Shown: in pieces, positions 44,901-58,087 of the stretch
Layout of the letters: the number at the start of each line of letters is the position of its first letter
Numbering within the stretch: position 1 is the first letter of the stretch
From: Triatoma infestans
Taxonomy: Eukaryota; Arthropoda; Insecta; Hemiptera; Reduviidae
NCBI GenBank assembly: GCA_011037195.1
Contig: JAAEAF010000282.1
Coordinates: 124,001 to 188,000 of the forward strand
Length of the DNA stretch: 64,000 nucleotides
Direction: 5' to 3'
Position numbers and translations under genes: made by a program
Notes under the pieces: model-generated
Told to the model about the DNA's origin: nothing
Seen by the model: only the letters and a program-made list of their open reading frames with translations
Database searches by the model: none

Positions 44901-45097
44901 ATCGCAAAATTGCAGCAAGAGAAAATCTTGTTTGACACTATTTTTTACAGTTGTAATTATTTACTAAACATTTCTTTTTTGAATTTAGCAACATTGAAAT
45001 AAGCAGCAACATTCCACATCATTAATAGAGAAACTCACTTGGTAGAGTTCATTGAATTCCATTCAGCGGTTGGGTCTAGTCTGATTCCAACGTTATT

Positions 45098-45365
45098 ATA
45101 AAAAAAATTAAATAAATAAATAAAACCCATTCGCGCAACTGCGAAGAGGGCCAAGGCCGACACGATCCGATGGTTCTTAGGAGCTTATGATGATCACGCT
45201 GCACCTTTCCTCGACGTTTAGTTCTAGCGTTCGCTACCAGGCCCACTATTAACCCCATCCTTCCACTTTTTCTCCGATACTGGATCAAAATACCATTTGA
45301 GCACTCTCGCAAATTGCACCTGACTTCTGCACTAAAGGCAATTGTGCTAGTCACTAGATTGGGCT
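45098..45365 (-). mobile_element. Possible LINE 3' end with TTTA tail
   Basis: A GC-richer block. On the - strand it reads GGATCGTGTCGGCCTTGGCC, CTCTTCGCAGTTGCGCG, GGGTTTTATTTATTTATTTA, which looks like a retroposon 3' end with a simple tail. A 92-codon open frame covers 45354-45076 but has no reverse-transcriptase motif. No flanking duplication was found. Confidence 0.4.
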
Positions 45366-45424
45366 AGTGCGTATTTTATGTAAGTAAATAAAAAATTTAG
45401 TAGCAATAATTTAGTTTCAGTAAC

Positions 45425-46760
45425 TGCTGTATGAGGAAGTATTGCGATTATATTTAATTATTTTATTTAATCATTCAAAGGAAATTCACGTTTTTAGTTT
45501 CCTTAGTAAGAAATTAAAGTTTATAACTCTCTCTGCTGTTGTGTGTTTTATGTGTGTGTGTATTGTATAAAAAAAATTTAAAAGTAGCAGGAAACACAAA
45601 GTTATTTTAGCAACGCTCCATCAACCGGAAATGCAGTTATACTGAATGTTTTATGCTTATCTCGAACAGCGATTTCTTCAACATTCTTAGGCTATCGACA
45701 TATTCTGGAAAAAATGATTTTATGTTTTTGTTTTTGTTGAGAGATAGAGGTAATTCCAAAACACTTTAAATTACTTCTCAGTTCTCCTGAAATAGAGAGA
45801 TCAATTATAAAATAATAATAATCTGCTGTAAAACTCTCCTTCACTCTCCAATCTTAATGGCCGTTTTCGAGGAAATTCAAAAAACCCAAAAAACTTTTCT
45901 GTAAAACTGCATTTCCAGTAAATAGATTTTCTTCATATTAGGAATTATAGCAATGTTTTTACGCTATAACGTACGCCCTATCATAATGTAGGTGGTAGAA
46001 CTATACATTTTACTGAAGTGATACTCTAGAGGAGCTGTTCCATCTCCTCTATTTACACAATAAATGAAAGTTTAAAGAAATTCGTTGGAGCCGTATTCGA
46101 GAAATCGCAAAAAAAATGAAAAATAAAAAAACATTCAGTAAAGTCAGACGTTTGATTAATGGATTTTGACGGAAACTTCGGGCGAGATTCGGTAGTGGTA
46201 ACTAAACGGAAGTGGTTACCTTGGGAACCAACCACCACAATAAACGGAAGTGGTTTGAGATACCGTGATTTTTCGTTTTTGATATATTTGTTCCCATATC
46301 TCACATGGCAGACACCCACAAGTCCATTCGCTAAAAGTATTTTTTCTCTTTCTCAAAGTCAACCTGAAAACAAGTTTGGAAAATTGGACAAAACTGCAAT
46401 ACTTCCTCTTACAGAATAAGAGAATGTAAAAATATATTCAAAGGAAATCATTAATTGAAAATGTGACTTTATGGAATAAATTTTCCTGTTTTTCCCGGTT
46501 TTCTTGAAAATTACTTTAGAGATTTTCCTTAATGAAAAATACATATGTAAGCGTAACACTTTTATTGGAGACATTTTTCGGGAAAAAGTGATTATTAATA
46601 CACAGTTTGGGTGTTTTAAAACATTAGGCTCTTCCAGTTTGAATGCTGCAACAAGAAAATTAGTTAACCATCTTTGTGGAAGTTAAAGAATTTAATTAAC
46701 ATTTACTAAATATTCCGTAAAATTGTCCATCAGAAGGATAACAATTACGGAAAGAGTGGA
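45425..46760. repeat. Family C repeats, several joined copies
   Basis: GTATGAGGAAGTATTGCGATTA, CCATCAACCGGAAATGCAG, CCGTTTTCGAGGAAATTC, GAAAGTTTAAAGAAATTCGTTGGAGCC, TATTCGAGAAATCGC, ACATTCAGTAAAGTCAGACG, GATTCGGTAGTGGTAACTAAACGG and GTGAATCTTTCACATCAC. 46200-46260 contains a short duplicated ACGGAAGTGGTT. Confidence 0.7.
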
Positions 46761-46999
46761 ACCAGTGAATCTTTCACATCACTTTTCATTTTTCTTTTAA
46801 TTTTTAAAGTTTCAATTCTTCACAATAAATTCTTACACCCACATCACTATTTATACAGCTATGAAATATTTAAAAATTTCTTACAAACCAATGCATGGTA
46901 ACAACTATACGTTATCCTTAGATTATTATTGGTTGACGACACATGGAGTCCTTGGACGAAAAATTACTAACTTTACGGGCACAAGTTTCTTCAGTATTT

Positions 47000-48210
47000 T
47001 TATTTACGAGTTTTATATACTAGTTACAATAATACCTTGAGTTTATATAGATGTCACGGTTTTGGTTCAAATGTTGGTGCGCCTGACCTTGTGTTGTAGC
47101 AAAAGAAGAAAAACGCAACTTGCATTTATAAAATTCGACCAAGCGTACAATATTATTATTCCTTTGTGTTATTAATTGAGATATTCATTAGTTAGAGGGA
47201 ATAATTGAAAATAAATGAATTAAAACGAGGCTTCGCCTAATATTTATTGAAAAAATATAATTGTTTGTTCTACAGTATAGTAATATGAACAAATTATTCT
47301 AGGAAAATCTATGAATGAACTGCACATCAAATCTCTAACTAAACTCTTTACTCACTAGGAGTTAATAGTAATCAAAGTCAATTTATAGAGATTTTTTCCG
47401 CGATTTTCTCTAAAATGACTCCTTTTTTTTCTTTTTAAGTCGCCTGGTAAAGGACTATCACAATATATTTTATGTGAAGTCTCACTTGCTTTCATTGGCC
47501 CATTTTAATATTCTTTTCAGTTCTGTTAAGTAATATTAAATACAACCACATGATTACAAAAAATTGCAAGCGGTTGACAAAATATGTCAATTAGAATTGT
47601 GAAAATTGTATTAAAGAAAGTCTTGGGAACATGCGACTTGTTATGTTTTATATTTTTTGTTTTAATTGATATCAGTGCTATAAGGACAGACAAGTCTACA
47701 GTTGACAGCTCCTCAACATTGTTCTCATATAAGAAAAATATCAGACTCTTTATCAAAATGCTTGAAATAAAATGTTAATTACTTTATATTTAAACATAGT
47801 TTAAAGAAATCACTGGCTTAGATTTTGCGAAATTTACAACATTGTTTATTCATTTTGAAATTCATACTTTAATACAACAGAATTTCAAACTTAGCCAGGC
47901 TATTACACCCTTTAAAGGAAAAAATAAAATATCAATCTAAACGCTTATTTCTAATAATCAGAAATTAATTGCGTAAATGAAATGTAATACAACGTAGTTA
48001 CATGAATTATTTCTAACAATAATTCTCCTGAAACTTTCTGTTTTTGTCTAGAAATTCCACCTATGATTCCAACCTTGGCGTGTACTTTCTGTAGAAATAT
48101 TGATCTCCATGAAGGTACATTGGCCCTTTACAAACAATAACAAGTTTTATATTACGCTGCAACATTGTGAATTACACATCCTCGAATACTTTGACAACTG
48201 GATTTCCCAA
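47000..48210. other. Intronic AT-rich sequence, nothing recognised
   Basis: One family C-like piece (TTTCCGCGATTTTCTCTAAAATGAC, about 47394-47418); otherwise unassigned. Confidence 0.4.
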
Positions 48211-48214
48211 ATTG

Positions 48215-49220
48215 AATTATTTTTGGAAATACAAGTTTTTCCTTGAGTTCCTCTGGATAAGAAAATAATATCTTTAGAAAATAGCCTGTTTATGTATGTG
48301 TGTGTGTGTGTGTGTGAACAAAATATTTCACAAAACGAAAACTCGCAGAATGTTTAAACTTGATTTACCGTTTTGATACCATCGGAGGAATTGGTCAAAC
48401 CAACCTAAGAGCGACTCTGCTGAATGGTTTTTCTTCTTCAGTTTTTCACGATTATCATTAAACTTCGTGTATTATATGCACTTGCTTAATTACTTTTATT
48501 TGAAATTTGATTTTTTCGGGGGTTTTTGAGTGTGTAGCAACATTATGCTCTCCTATAAAGACCACTTTTGTATAATGTATGGCTTTACCACCAAATAATA
48601 TTAAGTTGTATTAAAGGTATTTGTAGAATTCCAAATTTGAAGAAAATCGATTAAACGGAAGTGCGACTGTACAGAACAAGTGTGTTGAGTTGTTTCTTGA
48701 AAAGTGCACCATTAATTTACTTTAAACTCAGAATGCTTACACTGGTGCCAGGCTTAAATTTAAACTGCTGTTACAAGTTTGAGATTAATATGGTTCTGGA
48801 TGCTATACTTCCATTGAAGTAGATAGGTATAATACCCCCACCTGTTTATGTGTGTAAACACAAAAATGTTTAGTAAACATTGGAAATGTAAGGAAAATTT
48901 GTCAATTCCAATTGTAATAACTGCAGTGAGAGAAAGTCGTGTGAATGTTTCACACCAGATTTTCCAATGGGTGTTTCGTTATTCCTCCACCCCAAACAAA
49001 TTTTATAAAATTTTTGTTTTTGTTCTCATTTGTAAAACACTTCTCTGAGAAAACTCTGTTGTAAAGCTTTCTTCCAAAAGAGACGTCGTAAAGTTTTTTT
49101 ATATTTTGTTCCTTCTACTGTAAATTAAACATTGAAGGCTGTTTAATGAGATTTAAATGTACCAAATATCAAGAAAGTTTATCCATTAGACGCTGAGAAA
49201 TGCAGTCCGAACAAATCCTA
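48215..49220 (+). repeat. Family C repeat, near full length, with GT microsatellite
   Basis: In order: GT run (48293-48316), ACAAAACGAAAACTCGCAG, TACCATCGGAGGAATTGG, TGCTGAATGGTTTTTCTTC, TTTATTTGAAATTTG, GAAGAAAATCGATTAAACGGAAG, GCGACTGTACAG and the end block AGTGAGAGAAAGTCGTGTG with AATGTTTCACACCAG. Useful for building a consensus. Confidence 0.8.
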
Positions 49221-49224
49221 TGAA

Positions 49225-50090
49225 TGTTCCATAGCACCGGAATGTTTTATTTCTAAATTTATTACGTAAATGATTAGCAATTATTTTTTCAAAATGTATT
49301 TGCCTAAACATGATCGACGTTTGTAAAGATTCTATTTTATCACCATGCATATAAATATTCACATAAAAATAAAAACGACTGATTTGTCATTAAAATAATG
49401 GTAGATTTTCAATGCTCATCATTTTAAATTTTATTCTTTTTGGTTCTGTTGTAAAATTTACTAAGTAAATTTTCTTTGAAAAAGAAATAATCTGTTGCGC
49501 ATATTCCATAATTAGCATTACTTAACAGTTCTCGTGGCAGTGCTAGCATTTTTAATAATTTATTTCCAATATTATATAATAAGCCACCCCCAAAAAAAAG
49601 AAAGAAATTTATAATTTTCTTTATGTATAATGTTAATTCGATAAAGTTATTTCTTAATAAAGATATTAGAATGTTAAAATTGACTTTATTTATATAATCT
49701 TTTGTGTGAAAAGGCCAAGAAATACCTGTTTGTATTACTGGTGAATGTAAAACTCTCTTTTCCAAAAATTACAGGCGTAGTTCAGTTGTGCAGGATTCTT
49801 AGATGGTATGTAGTTAAAAGGACCCAACGAAGAATCGATCACTCTATACGGTGAACGAATCAATGTCCCCTGACAAGATACTCAGTCTGACAAAACAATT
49901 AGTTTATCATTTAAATTAATATTAATATTGAAAAATTCTTCCTGATTTTCTGATTTCATTACTTTTTATTACAAAATTATTGGGCTAATTTGAAATTTTA
50001 TGAAGAAAAAAATTATGCTACTCAGTGAAGTCGTATTTTGTTAGGGTTTACGATTAGCGCACACTTCAAAATTAGATAATGTTTATAGTT
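49225..50090. other. Intronic AT-rich sequence, nothing recognised
   Basis: A 113-codon open stretch on the - strand (49424-49765) has no motif and AT-driven composition. Confidence 0.4.
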
Positions 50091-50094
50091 AGAA

Positions 50095-50315
50095 TACTTG
50101 CGAGTCCTCGGGAAAAAACCTTTTTTTGTCCGGGACCAAAGTTTGAAGCAAAAGTGTTAGGGCAGTATACATACCAATCTTAAAGGAACTTGTTGGTTTC
50201 TTTATCGAGAAAACTTGGATTAATTAAAAAATCCATTCAGTGAAGTCGCATTTGGCGGACAACTGATGTTCGTCAAAGTCACAATTTTGGCAAGGCATGT
50301 ACGTAATTCTTCTAA
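50095..50315 (-). repeat. Family C fragment
   Basis: AAAGTTTGAAGCAAAAGTGTTAGG, TTTATCGAGAAAACTTGG and ATTCAGTGAAGTCGCATTTGG. Confidence 0.6.
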
Positions 50316-50416
50316 CACTATATAACAAAAAGGAGTTAAAATTTGAACTTGCTATGATTTTTCATTAATGATTTCTGTTGTTTAAATACTAAATGAACAC
50401 GAACTTGCACAATACT

Positions 50417-50456
50417 GAGAGAGAGAGAGAGAGAGAGAGAGCGATAGAGAGAGAAT
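50417..50456. repeat. (GA)n microsatellite
   Basis: About 20 GA units, one interruption (GCGATA). Confidence 0.95.
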
Positions 50457-50874
50457 GAGGGATTGAACCAATTTTTAAATGTTTAATCATTTTTAATGAT
50501 CTTATTGTTTTAAAATTAGTTCAAATATAAAAATTAAAAAGTGCCAATCATGAAGAAATGTCATAAATTTGAAAGGATGCTCTGGGCTCTTAAAATAGAA
50601 ATCCATTGCAAATACCTACAATTTCAAGGTTGTAATAATCAATCAATCAAAACACATAAACACAAAATATTATGTAATATATTATTATTTTTTTAAAACT
50701 AGGTAATAAATATGGAAATGTATGTTGAATATACAAAGGAAGGCCTGTTTTATGAACAAATTGCTTTCTTGATAAACAACCATGTTCTAACTAAATGATA
50801 ACTGATGCTATATTATTAGACAGTAGGGTATTATTGCTTTAACTTTACGTTTGCTTTAACTTTGTTGGTTGCAT

Positions 50875-51037
50875 GATTACTTGTTATAAGCGCAATATAG
50901 TGGCCATATCAAAGAAAATAGCAAAACATAAAAATTTATGGAAGATAATCGAATAATAATATGTTTATCAGATAATACTTAATGTTTTTGCTATTTTCTT
51001 GGTTAGGGTCACTAAATTGCGCTTGTAACAAGTAATC
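50875..51037. repeat. 163-bp inverted repeat (MITE-like)
   Basis: Arms 50875-50929 and 50992-51037: GATTACTTGTTATAAGCGCAA against TTGCGCTTGTAACAAGTAATC, and AAAGAAAATAGCAAAAACAT-like against ATGTTTTTGCTATTTTCTT. Arms differ by a few bases. Not related to families A or B. No clear flanking duplication. Confidence 0.75.
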
Positions 51038-51239
51038 ATAAGCATTAAGTGGCCAAAAAAGAAAAATAGCAGTCCATAAAATCTTTTTTATATTTTGATA
51101 TATTTCAAAAGTGGAAGTATGCAAATTGGAGGAGTGTTTAGAATTTTTTTTTTAACCCAAAAAAGATTTCAAATAGAGCGTAAGGATTAGAATGGATTTC
51201 CGGTTCTTATGCAAAACTCAACCACCTGAGCAGAAATAA

Positions 51240-51900
51240 TTGAAAATAATCGGTCTTCCACGGAGCAGAGGTTCTGGCGTGGAATACCGATAATCTTAAA
51301 AGGAAATATGCAACAATTCCCTTCATGCGCCCAGATCCATTTTGGCGATAAGTTACATTTCATCAAAAAGAGACCCGAAATGGACAGAAAACCAAGAGAG
51401 GTCCGGTACTAGGACCTTCTGAACATAACGCTTCTGTCTGTGCAAAACTCAGACTTAGAATGCAATTTCGCTCGCTGATCCAGTGGCGAAATGGAGAAGA
51501 TTCTAATGTATCTCTTGATAAACTATGAGGCTATCATTCAGAGAAGTTTTAAAAGCCAGAGTGCATACTAAGTATCATAGATACTAAGAATGTACCCTCC
51601 CGAGAACCGTTCCAGAACATCAAAAATTCTTAAAGAAATAGACCTGGAAGGACTGCTTCAGATATAGGAAAGCTTGCTCATCTAGATATTTGCAGGAGGC
51701 ACCCACCACATCTTCAAGCAAATTACCGAGCTTATTAAATGGAGCACAGCGAGAAATTAGTTCCCGAGATCGAGAACACAAGGTTTTGCCAGAGACATCT
51801 GTTGTTGAAATAACCTCACTAGCCATGGCTCACCTTGCCTTCAATTACTATGCTACTGGGATATCCTGTGTACCAACAATTTGAATTGAATAACGAGATT
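51240..51900. other. Higher-GC island, unassigned
   Basis: The sequence is purine-rich with moderate GC and short open stretches on both strands (64 and 68 codons around 51620-51884), without recognised motifs. It may be a transposon or gene relic. Confidence 0.3.
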
Positions 51901-52229
51901 AAAAAAAAATCTCGAAAATATACTTGGCAACAAAAAAGAGGAATATTCAAAAAGTATAATTTTCCAGCTCCTTAATAAAACTGAAGCTTTTATCAATGCT
52001 TCTGTTTACAATGTATTGAATAAAAAGAGAACTTGTGTTTTATTTATTTAGTAGGCTATCAGGGCATACTGCTTAAGAGGAATATTTCTGCAGAGGCTGC
52101 TTCTGCCGCAGACGGCGATCGTATCCAATTTTTGATATCTGGAAATATATGTATCTTTGATTCTCTTAATGTAAATAAGAAAATCTTGTAGCTTTGTTCT
52201 GCATTTTGTGGTTGTAATTGTGTTTGTGC

Positions 52230-52560
52230 GTTCCAACAAATTTCTCAAAAACGAAAAAATCCCCGCTTTCTCAAATAGTATATTTTTCAATTTTATTATC
52301 AGTCTCATTGTAATCCAAATCTATGAAAATTTTGACCCAAATCCATGGTGCATTTGGATTTTTTCCGCCCAGTTTTTCGCGATTTTATCCAAAAAGGCAC
52401 CAACGATTGAACTTCGCATAATAACCAAATAATTCATAGTACATTTTTATTTGAAACATTTTGGTGGGATAATTGATTTTTGGAAAGTTCTTGGGTAAGT
52501 TGTGATCTGAAATGTTTAATAGAATTTCAGGTTTAAAGAATATCGTATAAAAACGGAACA
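52230..52560 (+). repeat. Family C repeat
   Basis: TTTCTCAAAAACGAAAAAATCCCCGC, TTTTTCGCGATTTTATCC, ACATTTTTATTTGAAACATTTTG, and AATTTCAGGTTTAAAGAATATCG. Confidence 0.65.
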
Positions 52561-53489
52561 GAATAAGATTTCGAAGATGCCTCCGAAAATTTCTTTAGAC
52601 TTGCAATACTACACGTGGCCTATTACATCTATTTGAATCATTTTTCCAGGAACTCAGACTGACTTATTATGGGACTATTGGAAAATCTGTGATTTAGACA
52701 TAACAGAGTCACATTCGAAGTGCATATCCCTAACAACTATAGTATGTACTAATCAGGCCAAATAAACAATTGTTAAAAATTACAAGTTTAACCGGCCATT
52801 ACGATGAAATGATTGAAATGTTACGAGTAAATAATTCTGTTAATTTATCTCATCACAACAACAAGGAAATTGTTAATGAGAAAAAAGTAATTTACACTGT
52901 TATTTTAGTTATTCCCAGTTTTCTTAGTTTGCATTCTGACGAAAGCGCCACTAGTCTATCTACGCAACCTTTGATAGCCTATTTAATAGATCAGTTATAT
53001 TTATTATAAATAATTACAAAATATGAACTATTCTAGAGAATGTTTACTCAACGAAGAATTGTGTATAAATCAGTAAGTATTTTGTTCTTTCATTTTTATT
53101 TTCTCCTGTTTCTATATATATTTATTTTTGTTCTATTAATAATTCATTATAAATAATTTTAATATAGTTTGACAAATTTATTTGAATTTAATTACTTTAA
53201 GATTGATTTCACTCAATTCCTTAGATATTTTACGTAACCAGAATTGTAAATCATTTAAACATAATTAATTAATATTAATGTTTAGATGTTTATCGGCCGT
53301 TAGAGTATGTATTTTTAAAATTTGTGAGGTTCGGCCAGATTTACCGTCAATCTTACTTTCCAGATTTCTGACCAATTAAATGAATTAAAAAACATTATCA
53401 TTGTATTTTTCAATACAATTGACACTCCATTGGAAACTTCCTAATTTAGTATCAAGATTTTTCTGACAACGAATTTTTGTTTGAAAATC

Positions 53490-54010
53490 TGATTTGAAAA
53501 ATGTACACGACTTTCTCTTGCCGCATTTATTAAAAGTGATATTCGCAAATTTTGTAATTTATTACAAGTTATCTTCGCAATTGAACTTTAACTGGTCATA
53601 GCATTGCTACATATACAGGCGCGCTAAGGATTATAATAATAGTATGTGTTAGGTTCAAGTTTTACTTACTCAACATCACATTAAGAGGGAGTTTAATTCA
53701 TAGATCTCCGAATAACGTCAACTTTTCCGGGAAAATGTTCGAAATTGTCCGGGGAATCTGTGCTTAGCATTTCAAGTTAAAAGAAAATCGTACGAGCCTT
53801 TTTCGAGAAACTTCAATACAACTCAGGAGTTTTCAGTTTCCGTTGAAAACTCAATTTCACTTATTTTAAACAAAAATGCAATACTTCCGGTTGTTGCAAT
53901 TAAGACAAAATAACATGCAGTAAGAGAAAGTAAAAATTATTTTAATAAAATTTGAGACGATGAAATAAGAGAAAGTTATGTGAGAGTTTCACATCATTTC
54001 ACAGTTCAGA
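53490..54010. repeat. Family C fragments
   Basis: CACGACTTTCTCTTGCCGC (53508), TTTTTCGAGAAACTTC, ATACTTCCGGTTGTTGC, and ATAAGAGAAAGTTATGTGAGAG..TTTCACATCATTTCAC (53966-54002). Confidence 0.65.
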
Positions 54011-54874
54011 CAAGATAACATTAATTAATACAGTTTTAATATCTTTAATTACTATTGCAGATACTAGTAACATTGAAACACATCTAGACTGTGCTTGTTT
54101 GCAACATATCTTACTTTCCTATCAGTGTAACATATCAATCATCTTATATCCGTCCTGGGTAGTATGTGTGTGAGTTTGTCTGAACTTATCTCTAAGGAAA
54201 CAATTACGACATCTGCTTCATTTACCTAAAAAAAAATAACACTTGACAATCCCCACTTAAGAAGCAGATTGTTGTACTTATTCAACAAATAATACCCAAC
54301 TACTGTCTCAAGTAGGATGTTGCAAGTAATTATAGGTAATAATCTTTCTAGCCATCATTCATCTCTAACAACTAATTTCCTTTTTTATCATACCTATTTT
54401 TGTAATTATTCAGAAAAAAAAATGTATACCTATATTTTTAGCACGCGATTCTAAATACACATACTAAATAAACAAAACATACGTTTAATAAAAATAAAAT
54501 AATAACGAAACAACCTACTGACATATTATTACTATTTGAAATCTTTGTTACTTTGTATTCATTACCAGTAAATTGTTATAATGATTTTTATCATAAACAG
54601 TTCGATAATTACTTTTAGTATTTTTACTAAGTTAAATGCGTAATCACTTATCGCAAAAAAGAGAAACAGCCGTTAAGGACATGTGATTATTGACATATTA
54701 CTATTTGATTTACATTCAAATCGTACTATTTGAAAAACAATACATTCGTGAAGAATTTGTAATCAACTTTCTGGGTATTTTTCTGAAAAACCGACTGCGT
54801 TTCGTGTTTTCCAGACTCATTAATTATTTTCTAATAAGTAGCAGAAAAATCCTTGGTCGCTACCAAGCGCTCGC

Positions 54875-54960
54875 CACTTCTTCTTACATTGCTGGGAGAA
54901 TACCGTCTTTGCCTTCATGGGAATCGAATCCTGAAATCTAGACCAACACGTTAGGACAAG
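54875..54960 (-). repeat. tRNA-like SINE head fragment
   Basis: On the - strand GGATTCGATTCCC (B-box-like, plus-strand 54919-54931) follows CTAACGTGTTGGTCTAGATTTC. The A-to-B distance is too short for an intact head, so part has been lost. Confidence 0.35.
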
Positions 54961-54979
54961 TAACAGGAATAGAAAGAAG

Positions 54980-55015
54980 AAAATCTGGTGTGAAATACTC
55001 ACAGGACCTTCTCTT
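54980..55015 (-). repeat. Family C terminal block seeding the minisatellite
   Basis: AAAATCTGGTGTGAAATACTC..ACAGGACCTTCTCTTA leads directly into the first 28-bp unit. Confidence 0.75.
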
Positions 55016-55379
55016 AATGTGCAGTTAATACACCTTAAGTGACAATGTGCAGTTAATACACCTTAAGTGACAATGTGCAGTTAATACACCTTAAGTGACA
55101 ATGTGCAGTTAATACACCTTAAGTGACAATGTGCAGTTAATACACCTCAAGTGACAATGTGCAGTTAATACACCTTAAGTGACAATGTGCAGTTAATACA
55201 CCTCAAGTGACAATGTGCAGTTAATACACCTTAAGTGACAATGTGCAGTTAATACACCTCAAGTGACAATGTGCAGTTAATACACTTTAACTGACAATGT
55301 GCAGATAATACACCTTAACTGACAATGTGCAGTTAATTCACCTTAAGTGACAATGTGCAGTTAATTCACCTTAAGTGAC
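55016..55379. repeat. Minisatellite, 13 x 28 bp
   Basis: Exactly thirteen 28-bp units (364 bp) of AATGTGCAGTTAATACAC plus CTTAAGTGAC. Units 1-4, 6 and 8 are identical; units 5, 7 and 9 have CTCAAG; 10 and 11 have TTAACTGAC variants; 12 and 13 have TTAATTCACC. The alternation of types in units 5-9 suggests two-unit (56-bp) duplications. Confidence 0.95.
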
Positions 55380-55539
55380 AATGTTTACAAACGTCCAGTA
55401 CATGTTATAAAAAAAAAATAGTAGGCGTTATCCACACTTACCTGAGAGCTGTGATAAATATGGCGGCGCGCGCTATCTCAACCAACAAGGCATTTTAAAA
55501 TTTAAACCTAACAAAAAGTTGGTCATCAGGTCTCCACAA

Positions 55540-56185
55540 AAATCGATTTTTTCCCGGAAAAATGTTGCAAACAAAAGTGATATATTTATATCTGTGCAGT
55601 TAATATTTATTTCAGGTTTAAAGAAAATCGATTTAACCGTTTTCGAACACATTCCAAAAACTAATTTTTTAAAGTCGCACTTCCGGTTAACCGATTCTCT
55701 TCAAATATGGAATTCTGGCAGTACTTTTTTTTATTTTTTCACTTAAGTAATTCTTTTTACTAAAGTAGAAATCCTGGTTGACCGATTTTTATCCAAAACC
55801 TTGTGTATTTTCCAAGGTAGCAACTTAATGAAAAGTTTGAACTTGCTGAGACTTTCCGTTTATATCTTAAGCTGACTACTGTACCTATACGGTAAAAAAA
55901 AATGTAATTTCTCTTTTGAAGATGCTTTTTAGAAGTTTAAATATTAAGAATACAGAGAATTTAAAAAAAAAAGAAACACTTCAAGCTCACTATAATTACA
56001 ACTGTATTTCCGGTGAACTATAACTACAAAAACTATATTTCCGGTGAAAAATAAATTTTGAAACACTGACACGACATCAATGTTTCCTCTTCTATCAGTA
56101 AGTAAAAAAAAATTAGAAAAATATATATATTTTTAGTACACGCGTGGCCGATCTCTAAAAATTTGACGAGGGGTCCTTTAAAGGA
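55540..56185 (-). repeat. Family C repeats
   Basis: CCCGGAAAAATGTTGCAAACAAAAG, TCAGGTTTAAAGAAAATCG, AAAGTCGCACTTCCGGTTAACC, ATCCAAAACCTTGTG; then TATTTCCGGTGAACTATAAC twice (about 56007-56050). Confidence 0.7.
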
Positions 56186-56749
56186 AAAGTCGAAATTGAC
56201 GAGGTCCTTCAAATCTGATTCCTTACAATCTATCATTAAACATATGGTGCTTAGAATTCTCTATGTCCAACAATTTTACCTATAGAAAGTTTGCACTGTT
56301 AACGGTTTGTTGAACTTTCTACTTATATACTGGTAACAGGCGTTGTAATCCTTTCATTTTATATAAATAATAATACACATACATATATATATTTATACGG
56401 ACAAAATTCGTATTATGTTACACTTTTGTTTATTTTATTTCATTCATTATAACTATTTTTATTTATAACTTTATGTTTTTATTGGTTTGAAGCTTAGTTC
56501 TAAAGATAAAGGACAAGTTGATAGAACTGGTTAGTGTATGAAATGTAGTTTATTATGAACTATTAGTTATTTTTAGTTGTGACCTAACTATTTAGATACT
56601 GCAAAGAAAACTATGATTTTACGTATTGAAGATAACAGTTCTCCAAGGTAAATTTCCAGTTTTTACTTACTCTTGTTACTTACTGTAAGAGAACACATTT
56701 TGCCAAATTTGCTAAATTCCGAGACAAAAAACTATCTTAGAAAGCTGAA

Positions 56750-56985
56750 ATCCTTTTAAACATTACAAACGGTAACGGTCTTCTGGAAGTGCGATTTAAG
56801 TTAGTTTTTTCCACTTAGTTTTCATTGCCATTAAACATTTAACCAACTTACTTATAGCATTACAGATTGTAAACAATACATATTTTTACTTTCTCTTCTT
56901 GCTGTGTAATCGCTTCAAATTTTCGAATTGAGTTTTCATCAGAAATGCATGTTTTGACGGCCTCTTCTGAGTATGAAAAAACTGG
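56750..56985. repeat. Family C-like fragment
   Basis: CTGGAAGTGCGATTTAAG, TTTTTCCACTTAGTTTTCATTGCC, AAATTTTCGAATTGAGTTTTCATCAG, GAAATGCATGTTTTGACGGC. Confidence 0.55.
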
Positions 56986-57739
56986 GGAGAAATACCTGCT
57001 GAGATTATTCTGTCTGCAGTTTGGAATCGCATTTTGGTGTCTGTCTCCTGCTGAGAAGAACTCAAAGATGTATGTTGTAGATATCAATACTGTTAAAAAT
57101 TAATGATTATTAGCGTACATTTCTAATTAAGCGACAGTTTATGTAAAATTAATGATCGGGCAATAATGAATGACATGGAAATAACGGTATTAGTTTGCAA
57201 AGGAGGAAATTCATTGGATCAACATTTAACACATCATTAACATTCCATGTTTTTCAACCTTTGTGTAGAAAGTTTTTACAATTAAGAAAGAGAAAAAAGC
57301 GTTCATTCTTTAAAAATATTTATTATATTCTCTTATTGAATTTCTTTCAATTCTAAGTGGCAAATTTCCCTAAAACTTGGCGTGTTGTACTTTGTCGCCC
57401 TTAATATTTCCATATAAGGAGTTAGCGAGGAGCTGTAAATTGCACTAGCTGGTTTTTAGAACATACCAACAGCGTATATAGTCACATACTGGATGTGTGA
57501 CTAAATTGTCAACCTCACGCCAGCATACTAACATGCCCCAGAATCACTGGTAGTGCAAATTCGGAGATAATCCTAACGTTTCATTTCACCTAGATTCCTC
57601 AACAACATCAATTACAGATTATATTTCCTTCAAACTTTGAAATTCTGACAGTGCTGTTCATAATCGTTAATGTAGGTAGTGTATAGCTAATAGTACAAAG
57701 CCATATTTCGGACTTAAATGGCAGTTTAGAGGAAAGTTT

Positions 57740-58015
57740 CGTTGCAAGTTACCCCCCACCACCACCCAAAAACAAACTTTACCTGGTTAAAAAAAAATTA
57801 ATGTTTAAAATGTTTAGTTGTAACAGTGTACACATCTTAAAAGCATTTATACAGATTAGTTAGGAAGCGAAGTTAAAGAAAAACGTTGAATACATTTGAG
57901 AGAAAATCGACGAAAACTGACAAAATTGCTCAGTAAAATCGCATTTCGGATTGAGGAATTTTGACAAAATCCATGGTATCGGAATGGTGCACCTAGATGG
58001 AATATCATGTCTAAG
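57740..58015 (-). repeat. Family C fragment
   Basis: GAAGTTAAAGAAAAACGTTG, GAGAGAAAATCGACGAAAACTG and TGCTCAGTAAAATCGCATTTCGG, then TGGTGCACCTAGATGGAATATC. Confidence 0.65.
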
Positions 58016-58017
58016 CT

Positions 58018-58037
58018 ACTTATTATTATTATTATTA

Positions 58038-58087
<50 letters not shown>

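Noticed and set aside
49424..49765. 113-codon open stretch on the - strand
   Set aside because: Phe/Leu/Asn/Lys-rich from AT bias, with no motif.
55016..55379. Regular 28-bp repeats as a CRISPR array
   Set aside because: The units are directly adjacent with no spacers, and the context is eukaryotic; it is a minisatellite.
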